From NCBI GenBank assembly GCA_029237695.1, contig CM055279.1, positions 23,253,919 through 23,317,918 of the forward strand: a DNA stretch of 64,000 nt, given 5' to 3'. The notes under the pieces are model-generated. The model saw only the letters and a list, made by a program, of their open reading frames with translations. It was not told where the DNA came from and did no database searches. Positions 1 to 11,800 of this stretch are shown here, one piece after another (positions within the stretch are counted from its first letter, which is position 1; each line of letters opens with the position of its first letter). The translations under genes were made by a program, and so were the position numbers. The DNA is from Conchocele bisecta. Its lineage: Eukaryota > Mollusca > Bivalvia > Lucinida > Thyasiridae.

Positions 1-898
1 CATGTTCATAACATTTATCCTGGTTTTACAATACTAAACACTGATGCCTAAAATGAAACTAATTATTGAATATATCACTATTACCCATATGTTCAGCAAC
101 ATATTGGTCGGTATATTTATACCCGCCTGTCCGCAACGGACTGGTCCACTGTCCGCGGTCCGCAGATGTATTCCGTGCTTTATACTTACCCCTCACAACG
201 AGATTTTGCGCGAGTTGAAATTGTTGTAGCAACAAACAGGTTCTTGGAAGGAAGAGCAAGAGGTTGAATGCACATCTTTATTGTGAAATCCAAACGTGTT
301 CACGTCGTCCCATATAGTATATGATATTGTTACATGCGCAAATAAATTTGACTGATTCAGATTATTTGTTTGTTGCATCTAGCATGTCTTATTGGAGTGG
401 TAGTCGATAGTAACCAATACTCGGACAATTGTAAGATGCTGGTGTTATTTGTAACAAGCAGGGGCGGATCCAGCATTTGGGGAACGGGTGGAGTTGTCCT
501 ATTTTCGAGCTCCACAGAGTGAAGCGAGTATGCTTGGGGTGGGGCGTCCGGGGGCATGCCCCCCAGGACAAATTTTGAAATCTAGATGTCCTGTGTTTTG
601 CGGCATTTAAATTCAGACTCCAACTGGTGGTAAATTGTGATCAATATACTTCCAAAAAAGATACAGTTACAGTTGGGGGAAATACTGTAATAAAATGGAA
701 GTTGGATCAAACAAATAAACACAGAAACTGATGAATGTTGAATATGTACTGGTAGAGAAATGGATTATAACGTTGGATTACCGCGAAGACTGGTCCTGCC
801 ACTATAGAGTATCCTGTACTGTCCATAATTTGGGGTTCCAACAATCTAAAAAACTTGTGTATTAAATAATTGAGTTGAAACATAGAATAACTATTTAC
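1..898. other. No gene seen; decayed repeat fragments
   Basis: No supported coding exon. Around 462-575 lies a GC-richer block beginning with GGGGCGGATCCAG and containing a GGGGCATGCCCC palindrome, which looks like a dispersed-repeat end. The remainder is AT-rich and featureless. Short open frames here have no splice sites or recognisable residues. Confidence 0.5.
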
Positions 899-1017
899 CT
901 GCAAATAAAACCAATCTTCTGTTTGTATATTACGTTTACTTGCTTCTAGTTGCAGCCTGTAACTCTGACCCTCTCGTACCGTAATACCAGAGTTACAGTT
1001 CCTCCCACAGCATTCCC
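899..1017 (-). CDS. Putative internal exon of an unidentified minus-strand gene
   Basis: Read on the minus strand, this 119-nt segment follows a pyrimidine-rich acceptor ending CTCTGCAG and is followed by a donor GTAAAT. It starts with two bases completing a codon and then reads 39 open codons, beginning ECCGRNC and containing GITVREGQSYRLQLEASKRN, ending EDWFYLQ in phase 0. Amino-acid use looks protein-like (three Cys near the start, Trp and Tyr, no low complexity), unlike the surrounding repeats. I do not recognise the family. No partner exon was found in the 0.9 kb downstream on the same strand, so the rest of the gene would lie outside the window, or this is a remnant. The open frame continues past the donor for about 60 codons, but that stretch is AT-rich and does not look coding. 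Confidence 0.45.
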
Positions 1018-1304
1018 CTGCAGAGTGGCGAATCAAGATATGATTCACACTTTAGATAGTATTATGATTTTTTAAAAATAACTTTCAATTGAAATCTGTG
1101 TTAGAATTAGGAAACTAATATAAACTAATACTAAGTAATTTGTATACGCCCGTTTGAAAAAACTAACTGGCTTCAAAAGCATGGAAAAAAGCAAATGTTT
1201 ACATGTAAATACTCATGTGTGCCAAATGGATGCCATCACTGACAGCCGACAACGGTCGAGACCTCTGACCCTGTGACGTCACAAGCACTTCTGGTGCAGG
1301 TGCT
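1018..1304. other. No feature seen
   Basis: AT-rich sequence with no supported exon. A TGACGTCA palindrome at about 1275 is the only motif of note. Confidence 0.4.
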
Positions 1305-1440
1305 CGATTGGAAAACACCACAAATTGTGTCTGCATTATGTACAATTGCTTTCAAGTGCTCCTGCAGCCTTTGGGTTCAAACAGTTCCCTCGTGCCACGT
1401 CAAACGTTTACCCATGGCTGCACATTGTCGAACCATATAG
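1305..1440. repeat. Fragment of the GTTTGAACC palindromic repeat family
   Basis: Half of the long palindrome seen complete at 22420-22850 and 51870-52800. It shares the run GGGTTCAAACAGTTCCCTCG and the AAACGTTTACCCATGG block, but only one arm is present here. Confidence 0.6.
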
Positions 1441-2400
1441 CTGTTTACTCATTTTCAGTCATTTTCTCAACAATCCCTTGGTCTATGTACATGAAACTGA
1501 TACAACTTCCTTCATGCATCATTCATGACAACCCACCCACAATTAATCTGGACTTTCATGTCCTTAGCCTATATTTTCTGCAATTTTATGCACTTAAATC
1601 TTTACATTTGATTCATTTTCTAAAAAAAACCATTGGCCTATATTCACTAAACTTGGATACAGCTTATTTCATGTCACTCACCACAGCCCACCCAGAATCC
1701 ACCCATCCGTCAATGTATCCACCTACATTTGCCACTCGAATTACATATTTTATGCTCTTAAATCTTGGTTAATGTTTACTTCCGAGTAACATTCTCAACA
1801 ACCCGTTGGCTCAAAAACCCTTGGTATATTTTAACGAAACTTGGACACAACTTCTTTCTTACTTTCTCTCACCACAACGCACCCATAATCCATCTGCTCA
1901 TCAGTCATTGAACTATTTTTTTTAGGCTTGAATTACTTAGAAATTGTATGCTGTTAACCGTTAAACCGCTATCTTAATTTTTTGTCGTCTGCTGTTTATT
2001 TTCTAGTTTCCAGTTTTATCATCAAAAACATGCTTTGCCAGCACTTTAGAATAATTTACAACGTGCTTTGACAGAACTTCAGAATCATTTCCATTGGAAA
2101 TGATTCTGAAGTGCTGTCAAACCATGTTTTTATTGAGAAATAAGGCAAGATATAAAAGCAACTGCAGACGACAATTGTTGTGAGTAGCGGTCTAAGGGTT
2201 AATACTTGGTTAACTGTTAATTTTCTCAACAACTCTTGGCCTATGTTTATGAAACTTGGAGACAGCTTCCTTCATGCTGCATCACTCACCACAACCCACC
2301 GACAGTCCACCTGCCCATGTCATTGACCTACTATTTTAGCTTGAATTACTTAGTAATTTTATGATTTTAAATCTTGGTTAACGTTTACTCATTTTTAGCA
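1440..2400 (+). repeat. Degenerate tandem repeat, pearl-like core
   Basis: Units of about 180 bp recur with the same order of words: ATTTTCTCAACAA, CTTGG, CTATG, ATGAAACTTGGA, CAACTTCCTTCATGC, CACCACAACCCACC. Copies start near 1460, 1785 and 2215. The 154-codon open frame at 1308-1772 lies in this repeat and is not a credible gene. The array is interrupted by the piggyBac-like MITE at 1954-2202. Confidence 0.55.
1954..2202. mobile_element. piggyBac-like MITE (family H4)
   Basis: Inverted-repeat element with ends reading TTAAACCGCT and AGCGGTCTAAGGGTTAA, carrying GTCGTCTGCTGTTTATTTTC near one end and its complement near the other. The centre is a palindrome at TTTCCATTGGAAA. Other copies are at 11146, 19397, 20990, 37803 and 43611. 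The clean TTAA target duplication at 37803 supports the piggyBac-like call. Confidence 0.6.
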
Positions 2401-2505
2401 GAAGGCGTGACTAGTTTCCGCTTTTTCAATCATGCAAAATTACCCCGTTTTAAACATTTTCCCAGATTTTCACAAAAGTACTGCCATTTCAACTTAGACA
2501 TTTTT

Positions 2506-5500
2506 AGCTTGACTATTCAAAGAATAGTTAGAGCTTATGTAGTCACCCCGGCGTCGGCGTCACCGTCACGCCTTGGTTAAGGTTTTTAGTCAAGCTTGTA
2601 TATGGAATACTCCTGGCCCTACACCCACCATACTTGGACAACTTCATCTCCTAGTGATGTACATCAACAACCCCTGACCTATATTTGACCTTGACCTGCA
2701 TTTAACCTTGAATTACTTGGTTAATTCCCCTTGGTTAAGGTTTTTAGTCAACCTTGGTTAAGGTTTTTTAAGGAGTCTAAGCTTGTACATGGAATACTAT
2801 AGTGCATACAGACACCATACTTGGACAACCTTTTATCATAGGGATGTACATCAATAACTCCGGATCTATATTTGACCTTGACCTACATTTCCTCTTGAAT
2901 TACTTACTTAATTCCCCTTGGTTAAGGTTTTTAGTCAAGCTTGTAGATGGAATACTCCTGGCCCTACACCAACCATACTTGGACAACTTCATCTCCTAGT
3001 GATGTACATCAACAACCCCTGACCTATATCTATATTTGACCTTGACCTACATTTAACCTTGAATTACTTAGTTAATTCCCCTTGGTTAAGGTTTTTCGTC
3101 ATCCTTGGTTAAGGTTTTTAGTCAAGCTTGTACATGGAATACTATTGTGCATACAGACACCATACTTGGACAACCTTTTCTCATAGGGATGTACATCAAT
3201 AACCCCTGATCTATATTTGACATTGACCTTCATTTCCTCTTGCATTACTTAGTTAATTCCCTTTGGTTAAGGTTTTTAGTCAAGCTTGTAGATGGAATAC
3301 TCCTGGCCCTACACCAACCATACTTGGACAACTTCATCTCCTAGTGATGTTGAAGAATAGTGATTCGAAGAATAGTTAGAGCTTATATAGTCACTCCGGC
3401 GTCGGCGTCACCGTCATGCCTTGGTTAAGGTTTTTAGTCAAGCTTGTATATGGAATACTCCTGGCCCTACACCCACCATACTTGGACAACTTCATCTCCT
3501 AGTGATGTACATCAACAACCCCTGACCTATATTTGACATTGACCTGCATTTAACCTTGAATTACTTGGTTAATTCCCCTTGGTTAAGATTTTTAGTCAAC
3601 CTTGGTTAAGGTTCTTAGTCAAGCTTGTACATGGAATACTATTGTGCATACAGACACCATACTTGGACAACTTTTTCTCATAGGGATGTACATCAATAAC
3701 CCCTGATCTATATTTGACCTTGACCTACATTTCCTCTTGAATTACTTAGTTAATTCCCCTTGGTTAAGGTTTTTAGTCAAGCTTGTAGGTGGAATACTCC
3801 TGGCCCACACCAACCATACTTGGACAACTTCATGTCCTAGTGATGTACATCAACAACCCCTGACCTATATTTGACCTTTGACCTACATTTAACCTTGAAT
3901 TACTTAGTTAATTCCCCTTGGTTAAGGTTTTTAGTCAAGCTTGTAGATGGAATACTCCTGGTCCTACACCAACCATACTTGTACAACTTCATCTCCTAGT
4001 GCTGTACATCAGCAACCCCTGACCTATATTTGACCTTGACCTACATTTAACCTTGAATTACTTTGTTAATTCCCCTAGGTTAAGGTTTTTCGTCATCCTT
4101 GGTTAAGGTTTTTAGTCACATGGAATACTATTGTGCATACAGACACCATACTTGGACAACCTTTTCTCATAGGGATGTTCATCAATAACCCTTGATCTAT
4201 TTTTGACCTTGACCTGCATTTCCTCTTGAATGACTTAGTTAATTCCCTCTGGTTAAGGTTTTTAGTCAAGCTTGTAGATGGAATACTCCTGGCCCTACAC
4301 CAACCATACTTGGACAACTTCATCTCCTAGTGATGTTGAAGAATAGTGATTCGAAGAATAGTTAGAGCTTATATAGTCACTCCGGCGTCGGCGTCACCGT
4401 CATGCCTTGGTTAAGGTTTTTAGTCAAGCTTGTATATGGAATACTCCTGGCCCTCCACACCCACCATACTGGACAACTTCATCTCTAGTGATGTACAAAT
4501 CAACAACCCCTGACCTATATTTGACATTGACCTGCATTTAACCTTGAATTACTTGGTTAATTCCCCTTGGTTAAGATTTTTAGTCAACCTTGGTTAAGGT
4601 TCTTAGTCAAGCTTGTACATGGAATACTATTGTGCATACAGACACCATACTTGGACAACTTTTTCTCATAGGGATGTACATCAATAACCCCTGATCTATA
4701 TTTGACCTTGACCTACATTTCCTCTTGAATTACTTAGTTAATTCCCCTTGGTTAAGGTTTTTAGTCAAGCTTGTAGGTGGAATACTCCTGGCCCACACCA
4801 ACCATACTTGGACAACTTCATGTCCTAGTGATGTACATCAACAACCCCTGACCTATATTTGACCTTTGACCTACATTTAACCTTGAATTACTTAGTTAAT
4901 TCCCCTTGGTTAAGGTTTTTAGTCAAGCTTGTAGATGGAATACTCCTGGTCCTACACCAACCATACTTGTACAACTTCATCTCCTAGTGCTGTACATCAG
5001 CAACCCCTGACCTATATTTGACCTTGACCTACATTTAACCTTGAATTACTTTGTTAATTCCCCTAGGTTAAGGTTTTTCGTCATCCTTGGTTAAGGTTTT
5101 TAGTCACATGGAATACTATTGTGCATACAGACACCATACTTGGACAACCTTTTCTCATAGGGATGTTCATCAATAACCCTTGATCTATTTTTGACCTTGA
5201 CCTGCATTTTTCCTCTTGCAATCACTTAGAATTACTTTAGCCCTCTGGTTAAGGTTTTTAGTCAAGCTTGTAGATGGAATACTCCTGGCCCTATGCCAAC
5301 CATACTTGGACAACTTCATCTCCTAGTGATGTTGAAGAATAGTGATTCGAAGAATAGTTAGAGCTTATGTAGTCACCCCGGCGTCGGCGTCACCGTCACG
5401 CCTTGGTTAAGGTTTTTAGTCAAGCTTGTATATGGAATACTCCTGGCCCTACACCCACCATACTTGGACAACTTCATCTCCTAGTGATGTACATCAACAA

Positions 5501-6597
5501 CCCCTGACCTATATTTGACCTTGATCTGCATATAACCTTGAATTACTTGGACAACTTCCTATCCTAGTGATGTACATCAACAACCCCTGACCTATATTTG
5601 ACCTTGACCTACATTTAACCTTGAATTACTTACTTAATTCCCCTTGGTTAAGTATTTTCATCAACCTTGGTTAAGGTTTTTAGTCAAGCTTGTACATGGA
5701 ATACTATTGTGCATACAGACACCATACTTGGACAACCTTTTCTCATAGGGATGTACATCAATAACCCCTGATCTATATTTGACTTTGACCTACATTTCAT
5801 CTTGAATTACTTAGTTAACCCTTGGTTAAGGTTTTTAGTCAAGCTTGTATATGGAATAATCATGGCCCTACACCAACCATACTTGGACAACTTCATCTCC
5901 TTGTGATGTACATCAACAACCCCTGACAATATTTGACCTTGACCTACATTTAACCTTGAATTACTTACTTAATTCCCCTTGGTTAAGGTTTTTAGTCCAC
6001 CTTGGTTAAGGTTTTTAGTCAAGCTTGTACATTGAATACTATTGTACATACAGACACAATACTTGGACAACCTTTTCTCATAGGGATGTACATCAATAAC
6101 CCCTGACCTATATTTTACCTTCACCTACATTTAAGGTTTGTACTCAAACTTGGTTACGGTTTATAGTCAAGCTTGTATATGGAATACTCCTGGGCCTACA
6201 GCAAGCATACTTGGACAACTTCATCTCCTAGTGATGTACATCAATAATCCCTGACCTATATTTGACCTTGACCTACTTTTACCCTTGGATTACTTAGTTA
6301 TTTCCCATTGGTTAAGGTTTTTAGTCAAGCTTGTATATGGAATACTCCTGGGCCTATAGCAACCATACTTGGACAACTTCATCTCCTAGTGATGTACATC
6401 AATAACCCCTGACCTATATCTGACATTGACCTTGTTAATGTCAACCTTGAATTACTTAGTTAATTTCCCTTGGTTACGGTTTTTAGGCAACCTTGGTTAA
6501 GGTTTTTATGCAGGCCGCGGCCGCCTTCTTTGTCAAGCTATGTGTACATCGACAACCCTCGTAGTCGAGCTATGCTGTTCTCCTACAGCTCTTGTTC
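2506..6597 (+). mobile_element. Pearl/HINE-like element P1 with tandem ~160-bp core
   Basis: The left end is a hairpin, AGCTTG-ACTATTC-AAA-GAATAGT-TAGAGCT, followed by GTCACCCCGGCGTCGGCGTC. The body is a tandem array of cores of about 160 bp, each with CCTTGGTTAAGG, ATACTTGGACAACTTCAT, GATGTACATCAACAACCCC and TTGACCTTGACCTACATTT, mostly in alternating A/B dimers. The right end is a hairpin GCTGT-TCTCCT-ACAGC followed by TCTTGTT. This layout matches the pearl elements known from bivalves and the HINE/DINE-1 type of non-autonomous Helentron; that placement is inference. No transposase or Rep/helicase frame is present. Confidence 0.75.
3352..5400 (+). repeat. Higher-order repeat inside P1
   Basis: The left-terminal segment GATTCGAAGAATAGTTAGAG followed by the GGCGTCGGCGTC block recurs at about 3360, 4343 and 5340, a period of roughly 985-1000 bp. 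Each higher-order unit carries about six core repeats. Copies are very similar, suggesting recent unequal exchange or replication slippage. Confidence 0.7.
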
Positions 6598-6734
6598 TAC
6601 ACATTGCTGCATACACTTCTATATAGAGTTTGTGACATCAACTCCTCCAACAGCTTTCTCTCGAACACTCCCTCGAGGGACATATTTTGTGAGTAGGAAT
6701 AGTCCAGAATTGAGCATTGGCCTATCAATGTCAG
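6598..6734. other. No feature seen
   Basis: Short spacer between element P1 and the palindromic element that follows. Confidence 0.4.
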
Positions 6735-8012
6735 AGATTTAGGTATGGAACACCGTAGCTGTCTGAGGTTGTAAACTGTTATGTTGTCTTGTAACGTGTG
6801 AACTTGTCTACAGAGTGTGGTATTATGTAAGACTGCTATGTTGTCTTATCAGAGTAACGTGTGAACTTATCCACAGAGCATGTTATTATTTGAAACTACT
6901 GTCCTTGTCTAGGGAGTATATTATTATGTTAAACTGCGATGTTGTCTTGTCAGAGAAATGTGTGAATTTCTGTACGGGGCGTGTTCCTATGTTAAACTGC
7001 TACCAGTATGTCTTCTTGTCAGAGTAATGTGTGAACTTGTCTACAGAGTGTGTTATGTTAAACTGCTATGTTGTCTTGTCAGAGTAACATGCAAACTTTT
7101 CTACGGAGCGTGTTCTGTTAAACTGCTATGTTGTCTTGTCAGAGTAATGTGTTAACTTGTCTACTGAGCATGTTAATCTGCTCTGACAAGACAACAAAGC
7201 AGTTTAACAGAACACGCTCCGTAGAAAAGTTTGCATGTTACTCTGACAAGACAACATAGCAGTTTAACATAACACACTCTGTAGACAAGTTCACACATTA
7301 CTCTGACAAGAAGACATACTGGTAGCAGTTTAACATAGGAACACGCCCCGTACAGAAATTCACACATTTCTCTGACAAGACAACATCGCAGTTTAACATA
7401 ATAATATACTCCCTAGACAAGGACAGTAGTTTCAAATAATAACATGCTCTGTGGATAAGTTCACACGTTACTCTGATAAGACAACATAGCAGTCTTACAG
7501 ATCAGGTTGTTCTAATTTCAGGACTGAATATATATTTTGATTGTAAATATTGAGTTCTGAAGTTGGGATTTACCCCCCTCGGACAGGTGGATACGGGACA
7601 CGACCCCGTTGACCCGTCTGCGTGTAGACTCCCTGAGGCTTGTACCTCTATGTCAGAAAAGCGGACGTTAAACCCTATTCACTCACTCACTCTGACAAGA
7701 CAGCATAGCAGTTTAACATAATAAGATGCTCTGTTGACAAGTTCACATGTTACTCTGACAAGACAGCATGGCAGTTTAATGGCAGTTTAACATGATAAGA
7801 TGCTCTGTTGACAAGTTTACATGTTACTCTGACAAGACAGCATGGCAGTTTAACATGATAAGTTGCTCGGTAGACAAGTTGACACGTTACTCTGACAAGA
7901 CAGCATGGCAGTTTAACATAAGATGCTCGGTAGACAAGTTCACACGTTACTCTGACAAGACAACATAGCAATTAGGAACCTCAGACAGCTACAGCATTCC
8001 ATATTTAGGGGT
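6735..8012. mobile_element. Large palindromic element with tandem-repeat arms
   Basis: Both termini carry the same inverted end: ATGGAACACCGTAGCTGTCT near 6745 and its diverged complement (AACCTCAGACAGCTACAGCA) near 7976. Inside are units of about 55-60 bp with words CTGCTATGTTGTCTTGTCAG and GTGTGAACTTGTCTACAGAG. The arms meet near 7172 and match almost perfectly for about 330 bp each side (6831-7172 against 7178-7497). A SINE at 7504-7693 interrupts the right arm. Open frames here translate the repeat and are not genes. Confidence 0.7.
7504..7693 (+). mobile_element. SINE, CACT-tailed family (S2)
   Basis: Nearly identical to the copy at 19877-20073, including the central TTGTTCTAATTTCAGGACTG and TAAATATTGAGTTCTGA and the end GCGGACGTTAAACCCTATTC followed by CACT repeats. 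It sits inside the right arm of the palindromic element, so it inserted later. Confidence 0.7.
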
Positions 8013-8062
8013 GAAAGGGTTAAGGGTTGGTTAATGTTGTACATTGCAGCTGCTGCACCACA

Positions 8063-8084
8063 ATGTCAGACCTCAACTCAACTG
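8063..8084 (+). pseudogene. Truncated duplicate of LRRC34 exon 1 start
   Basis: Repeats the first seven codons of LRRC34 (MSDLNST) plus one base, with the same 5' context as the true exon at 8719, and then diverges into unrelated sequence. No open continuation exists, so it is a broken by-product of the local tandem duplication. Confidence 0.75.
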
Positions 8085-8440
8085 TCTTCCATTTCTGTTA
8101 TAAATACCAATGTTGCGCACCATGTTAAAGCGGTCTGCGTTTTAGCTAAGTCCCTTCTGATCGGTACCGTCTAGCGTAAGTGAGACGTTCAAACACCACA
8201 TACGCTTCCATCATGGTGTGACACATTCATTTTGATATACACATTTTGTTTTTTCGTTTGTTCATACAATGTTACCTTATTTCACCAACTTGTTCCTTAG
8301 CCATATTGTAAAACTGATCTCCTGCAGGAGAAGAATTCACATAAGTGCATGTAAAAGCTTGTTTTCTAATCCTGTTCTCAATTGTATGTATATATATAAT
8401 TATATCACTTGCCACAACTTGAAATAAATATTGTTTAAAC
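8085..8440. other. No gene seen; sequence between the two duplicate copies
   Basis: AT-rich sequence with a TTATAAATA match at about 8097 and a TATATATA run near 8390. Neither is close enough to 8719 to be called a promoter. No exon is supported. Confidence 0.35.
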
Positions 8441-8718
8441 TAACATGATAAGATGCTCGGTAGACAAGTTCACATGTTACTCTGTCAAGACAGCATAGCA
8501 GTTTAACATGATAAGATGCTCTGTTGAGAAGTTCACATGTTACTCTGACAAGACAGCATGGCAGTTTAACATGATAAGATGCTCGGTAGACAAGTTCACA
8601 CGTTACTCTGACAAGACAACATAGCAATTAGGAACCTCAGACAGCTACACCATTCCATATTTAGGGGTGAAAGGGTTAAGGGTTGGTTTATGTTGTACAT
8701 TGCAGCTGCTGCACCACA

Positions 8719-8834
8719 ATGTCAGACCTCAACTCAACTGCCATTAGATACGAGGCCGTGTGTCAGGAGATTGGAATGAAACAGAATGCGTACTTCATCA
8801 AGATGTTTGATCGGGAACGAGAGGAGACTATTTT
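8719..8834 (+). CDS. LRRC34: LRRC34 exon 1 (start codon)
   Basis: Opens with ATG and reads MSDLNSTAIRYEAVCQEIGM through FDREREETI, then two bases of a codon before donor GTAAGG. The split codon TT|T joins exon 2 as Phe. A TTGCAG 14 bases upstream of the ATG could be an acceptor, so the exon may begin at 8706 with a short 5' UTR. The duplicate at 8063 shares only the first 22 coding bases. Confidence 0.85.
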
Positions 8835-11800
8835 GTAAGGTTCCATTTTGGTTTATAACTAATACTCCTGTCCCTAAATGACCTTCGCTGTTGGTGGGAT
8901 TTTAAACTTGCACTCTTATAACTAATACTAACAGTGGGTTTATATATGAACGCTGCTATGAATCTGTTATACACTGATACATTCAGACATATCTGAGTCA
9001 CATGGACGAAAAGGGGCTATGGCGATTGTGACCAGTGTAGACCTATATCAGCCTGTACACTATGTATAGTGTTGAGTAAGCATTCTTGATAAAACGTAAC
9101 AGAAGTTTACCTCAGTATTCAGTGTGTGGGTGGCAGGTTGTAGTATGCGGTGGATAATTTAACGATCGTGGTTCATCCTTACCGGAATTCCGACTGGAGA
9201 CCTGGTTTGGCACTCCTATACGTCTTTGGAATTTTTTATGTGACAGTTGAATCTGGTTCTACCCCATATGTGAGAATTACGATTATTCGTAATCCTATTT
9301 TAGGGGAAGGGGTCAAGTGGCTTTGGTGTGGTATGGACCTGGCACCAGGTCAGGTTATTCTAATTTCAGAGCTGAATATATTTTTTCGCAATGTAAATAA
9401 TTTGTTCGGATTTTGGGATTTTCCCCCCAATGCAGCAGGTTAAAATGGGATCAAACCTGTTTGCCCGGCCTTACATGACCTTAGATGTTGATAGGCCGTT
9501 AAACACTAATAAACAAACAAACAAACTATGGATACAGAAATGCACATACATGTATAATGTGCAAAGTTCAAGCATTTATAAATTCATGGCCGTAACCAGA
9601 AATACAAACCAGACGAGGCGAACCAAGTCTTGATACCAAGGTGTATGATCACGTGGTACTAACAATAACAACAAGTACTGAAACTTCCAGAATGCATCCG
9701 ATTGAAAATATGTTTTCTTTTATATTGTCCTTATTACGTAACGGATTTTGATGAAATATGGCGCATCAAACGCGTCTTGTTAAGCTGCATTTGGTGGTCT
9801 CAGTACTTTGTTGTTGTTGTAACCACGTGATCATACACCTTGCTATGTATGCTGCCATGACGGGGTTGTGGGTTGTGTAGTGTGCATTGACTAACCGCTT
9901 CTAGATTCATACATGCATGTCTAGCACTAGCATAGTACACCGTTCCATGTTTCAGCATTAGCAATGTTACTAAGCCTGCCACTAATATTATGTAGCCTGC
10001 CACTAATATTGTGTTGTGTGGTAATACATGTACATGTATATAGAGGATAGCAACGTAGCCTGCCACTAATATTGTGTTGTGTGGTAATCAATACATGTAC
10101 ATGCATTTAGATGATTGCAACGTAGCCTGCTGTTGTGTTGTAGTCGGGCACGAATCCAGGATTTCGGGTTAGGGGGGGGCGTAACTATTTTGCAATACTT
10201 GACTATATTATCGATAATATAGTCAAGTATTGCAAAATAGTCGCCCGAGCATAGCTCGGGATAGCGCTATTTCCTGCGTTCTGGCGCATTTTGGAGCAAA
10301 AATATTGACACTGTCACAGTATGTTTAGACATGATTTTTGATTGAAAACGTTTAAATTATGAAACAATAAGAAAACGACCGAAAAATGCAAGGAATACAT
10401 GGCACTTGGCATGAAACGTGCCTTGTAACTTGTAAAAGATCTTTACTCAGCAAATCTCCCCCCCACTGAATCCTCCCCTCCCTGAATCCGTCCATGGTAG
10501 TAATACATGCATGGTGTATAGAGGATATTCCATCTTACATTTTGAATAGGAAGAAATGATACAAAAGTGTGTGTCGACTTTCGCATATACATGAGTGAGT
10601 GTAGCAAGTGTATTATTTCCTGTTATTCAAACATTTTTTGCAGATTATCCTATTTATTATAATTCTACAGAGGCATCGGAAGTGGGGAAGCAGGGGCGGC
10701 AAGTGCCGCCCCAGTATTTGGACCAAAATAAAATATGTCTCTTAAATGCAGCAGAATGCAGGAAATGAATGGCATCTAGAATTTAACAATTTTCCATCTG
10801 CAAATTTCATTTGATGGATTTACACTTATTGAGCATAGGCTGCATATCAATAGATGTAAATCCAACAATTGTTTACACGAAAACAGTGTTAATGTGAAAT
10901 TTACAGACTAGGGATTCCGCTGGGGAAAATAAAAAAATCGCCACTTCAAAAAAAAAAGAGTGGCGATTTTTTTTCGAAAATTAAATATTTTTATCGCCAA
11001 TTGTTTATTTTTATCGCCAATTGCAATCGCCAGCGGAATCCCTGGACTATCATAATTTTGCACTTACAAACTTCTTAGTCGTACAAAGTTTAGTGAAACG
11101 GCCCTGATTCTGAAAACTGCATAAGACATGAAGCTCTGCTGATGTTTAACCCTTAGAAGGCGTGAACCGAAAACTGTCGTCTGCTGGTGCACTCTGGCAC
11201 ATTTCAAACCCCCCCCCCCCACCCTCCTATTTTTATTGCATTTTTGGCATTTTTATTTTTTACATTTCGAAAATTCTGCAGGCCAGTGCCTTAATGCAGC
11301 TACGCGCCTGATAGTGCTGTCAAATCTTGTTTTTGATAAGAAAAATGGAAAATAAAAAATAAACAGCAGACGACAAATTTTAATTCAGCACTGTAAGGGT
11401 TATTAACTACTAGATGAAATTATCACTCATGTAAGATATTCTCTATTACACTTCTAGCAGCTATTTACATAGGTTTCACTGTACATATACGTTCACAGAC
11501 TGATAACCTGTGTAGATACCAGTAGCCGATTTCACCACATTGCAAAGTATGCTTATCTCGCAGAGTATACTTTGAGGGAGTATAAATCATTTATTTTTCC
11601 CAAAATGCATTATTTCATATAGAACTAACCACTGCATATATTTGATGATTAAAAGTATGCAGAATTATTATACTGAATTTATTACATTATCACAGCCATT
11701 TTATATACTGAATTTATTACATTATCACAGCCAAAATGTATTCAGTGTAATACAAATTAATAAATTTATCCTTAAATTGAAAATTTCTCCCTCAAAGTAT

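Larger units (their letters stand above)
7690..8746 (+). repeat. Tandem duplication of about 660 bp reaching LRRC34 exon 1
   Basis: The segment from about 7690 to 8084 recurs at about 8440-8746, offset 656-662 bp. It covers repeat units of the palindromic element, its terminus, the run AGGGGTGAAAGGGTTAAGGG, the TTGTACATTGCAGCTGCTGC context and the first 22 bases of the LRRC34 coding exon. The first copy stops abruptly after ACTCAACTG. Confidence 0.8.

Noticed and set aside
1308..1772. 154-codon plus-strand open frame
   Set aside because: Lies in degenerate tandem repeats of about 180 bp and a palindromic repeat fragment; composition is that of the repeat.
8097..8105. TATA box TTATAAATA for LRRC34
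   Set aside because: More than 600 bp upstream of the only intact start and located between two duplicate copies; no other promoter evidence.
6815..8627. Open frames of MLCCLVRVTCELVYRASY type
   Set aside because: Repeat translations of the palindromic element, identical on both strands.
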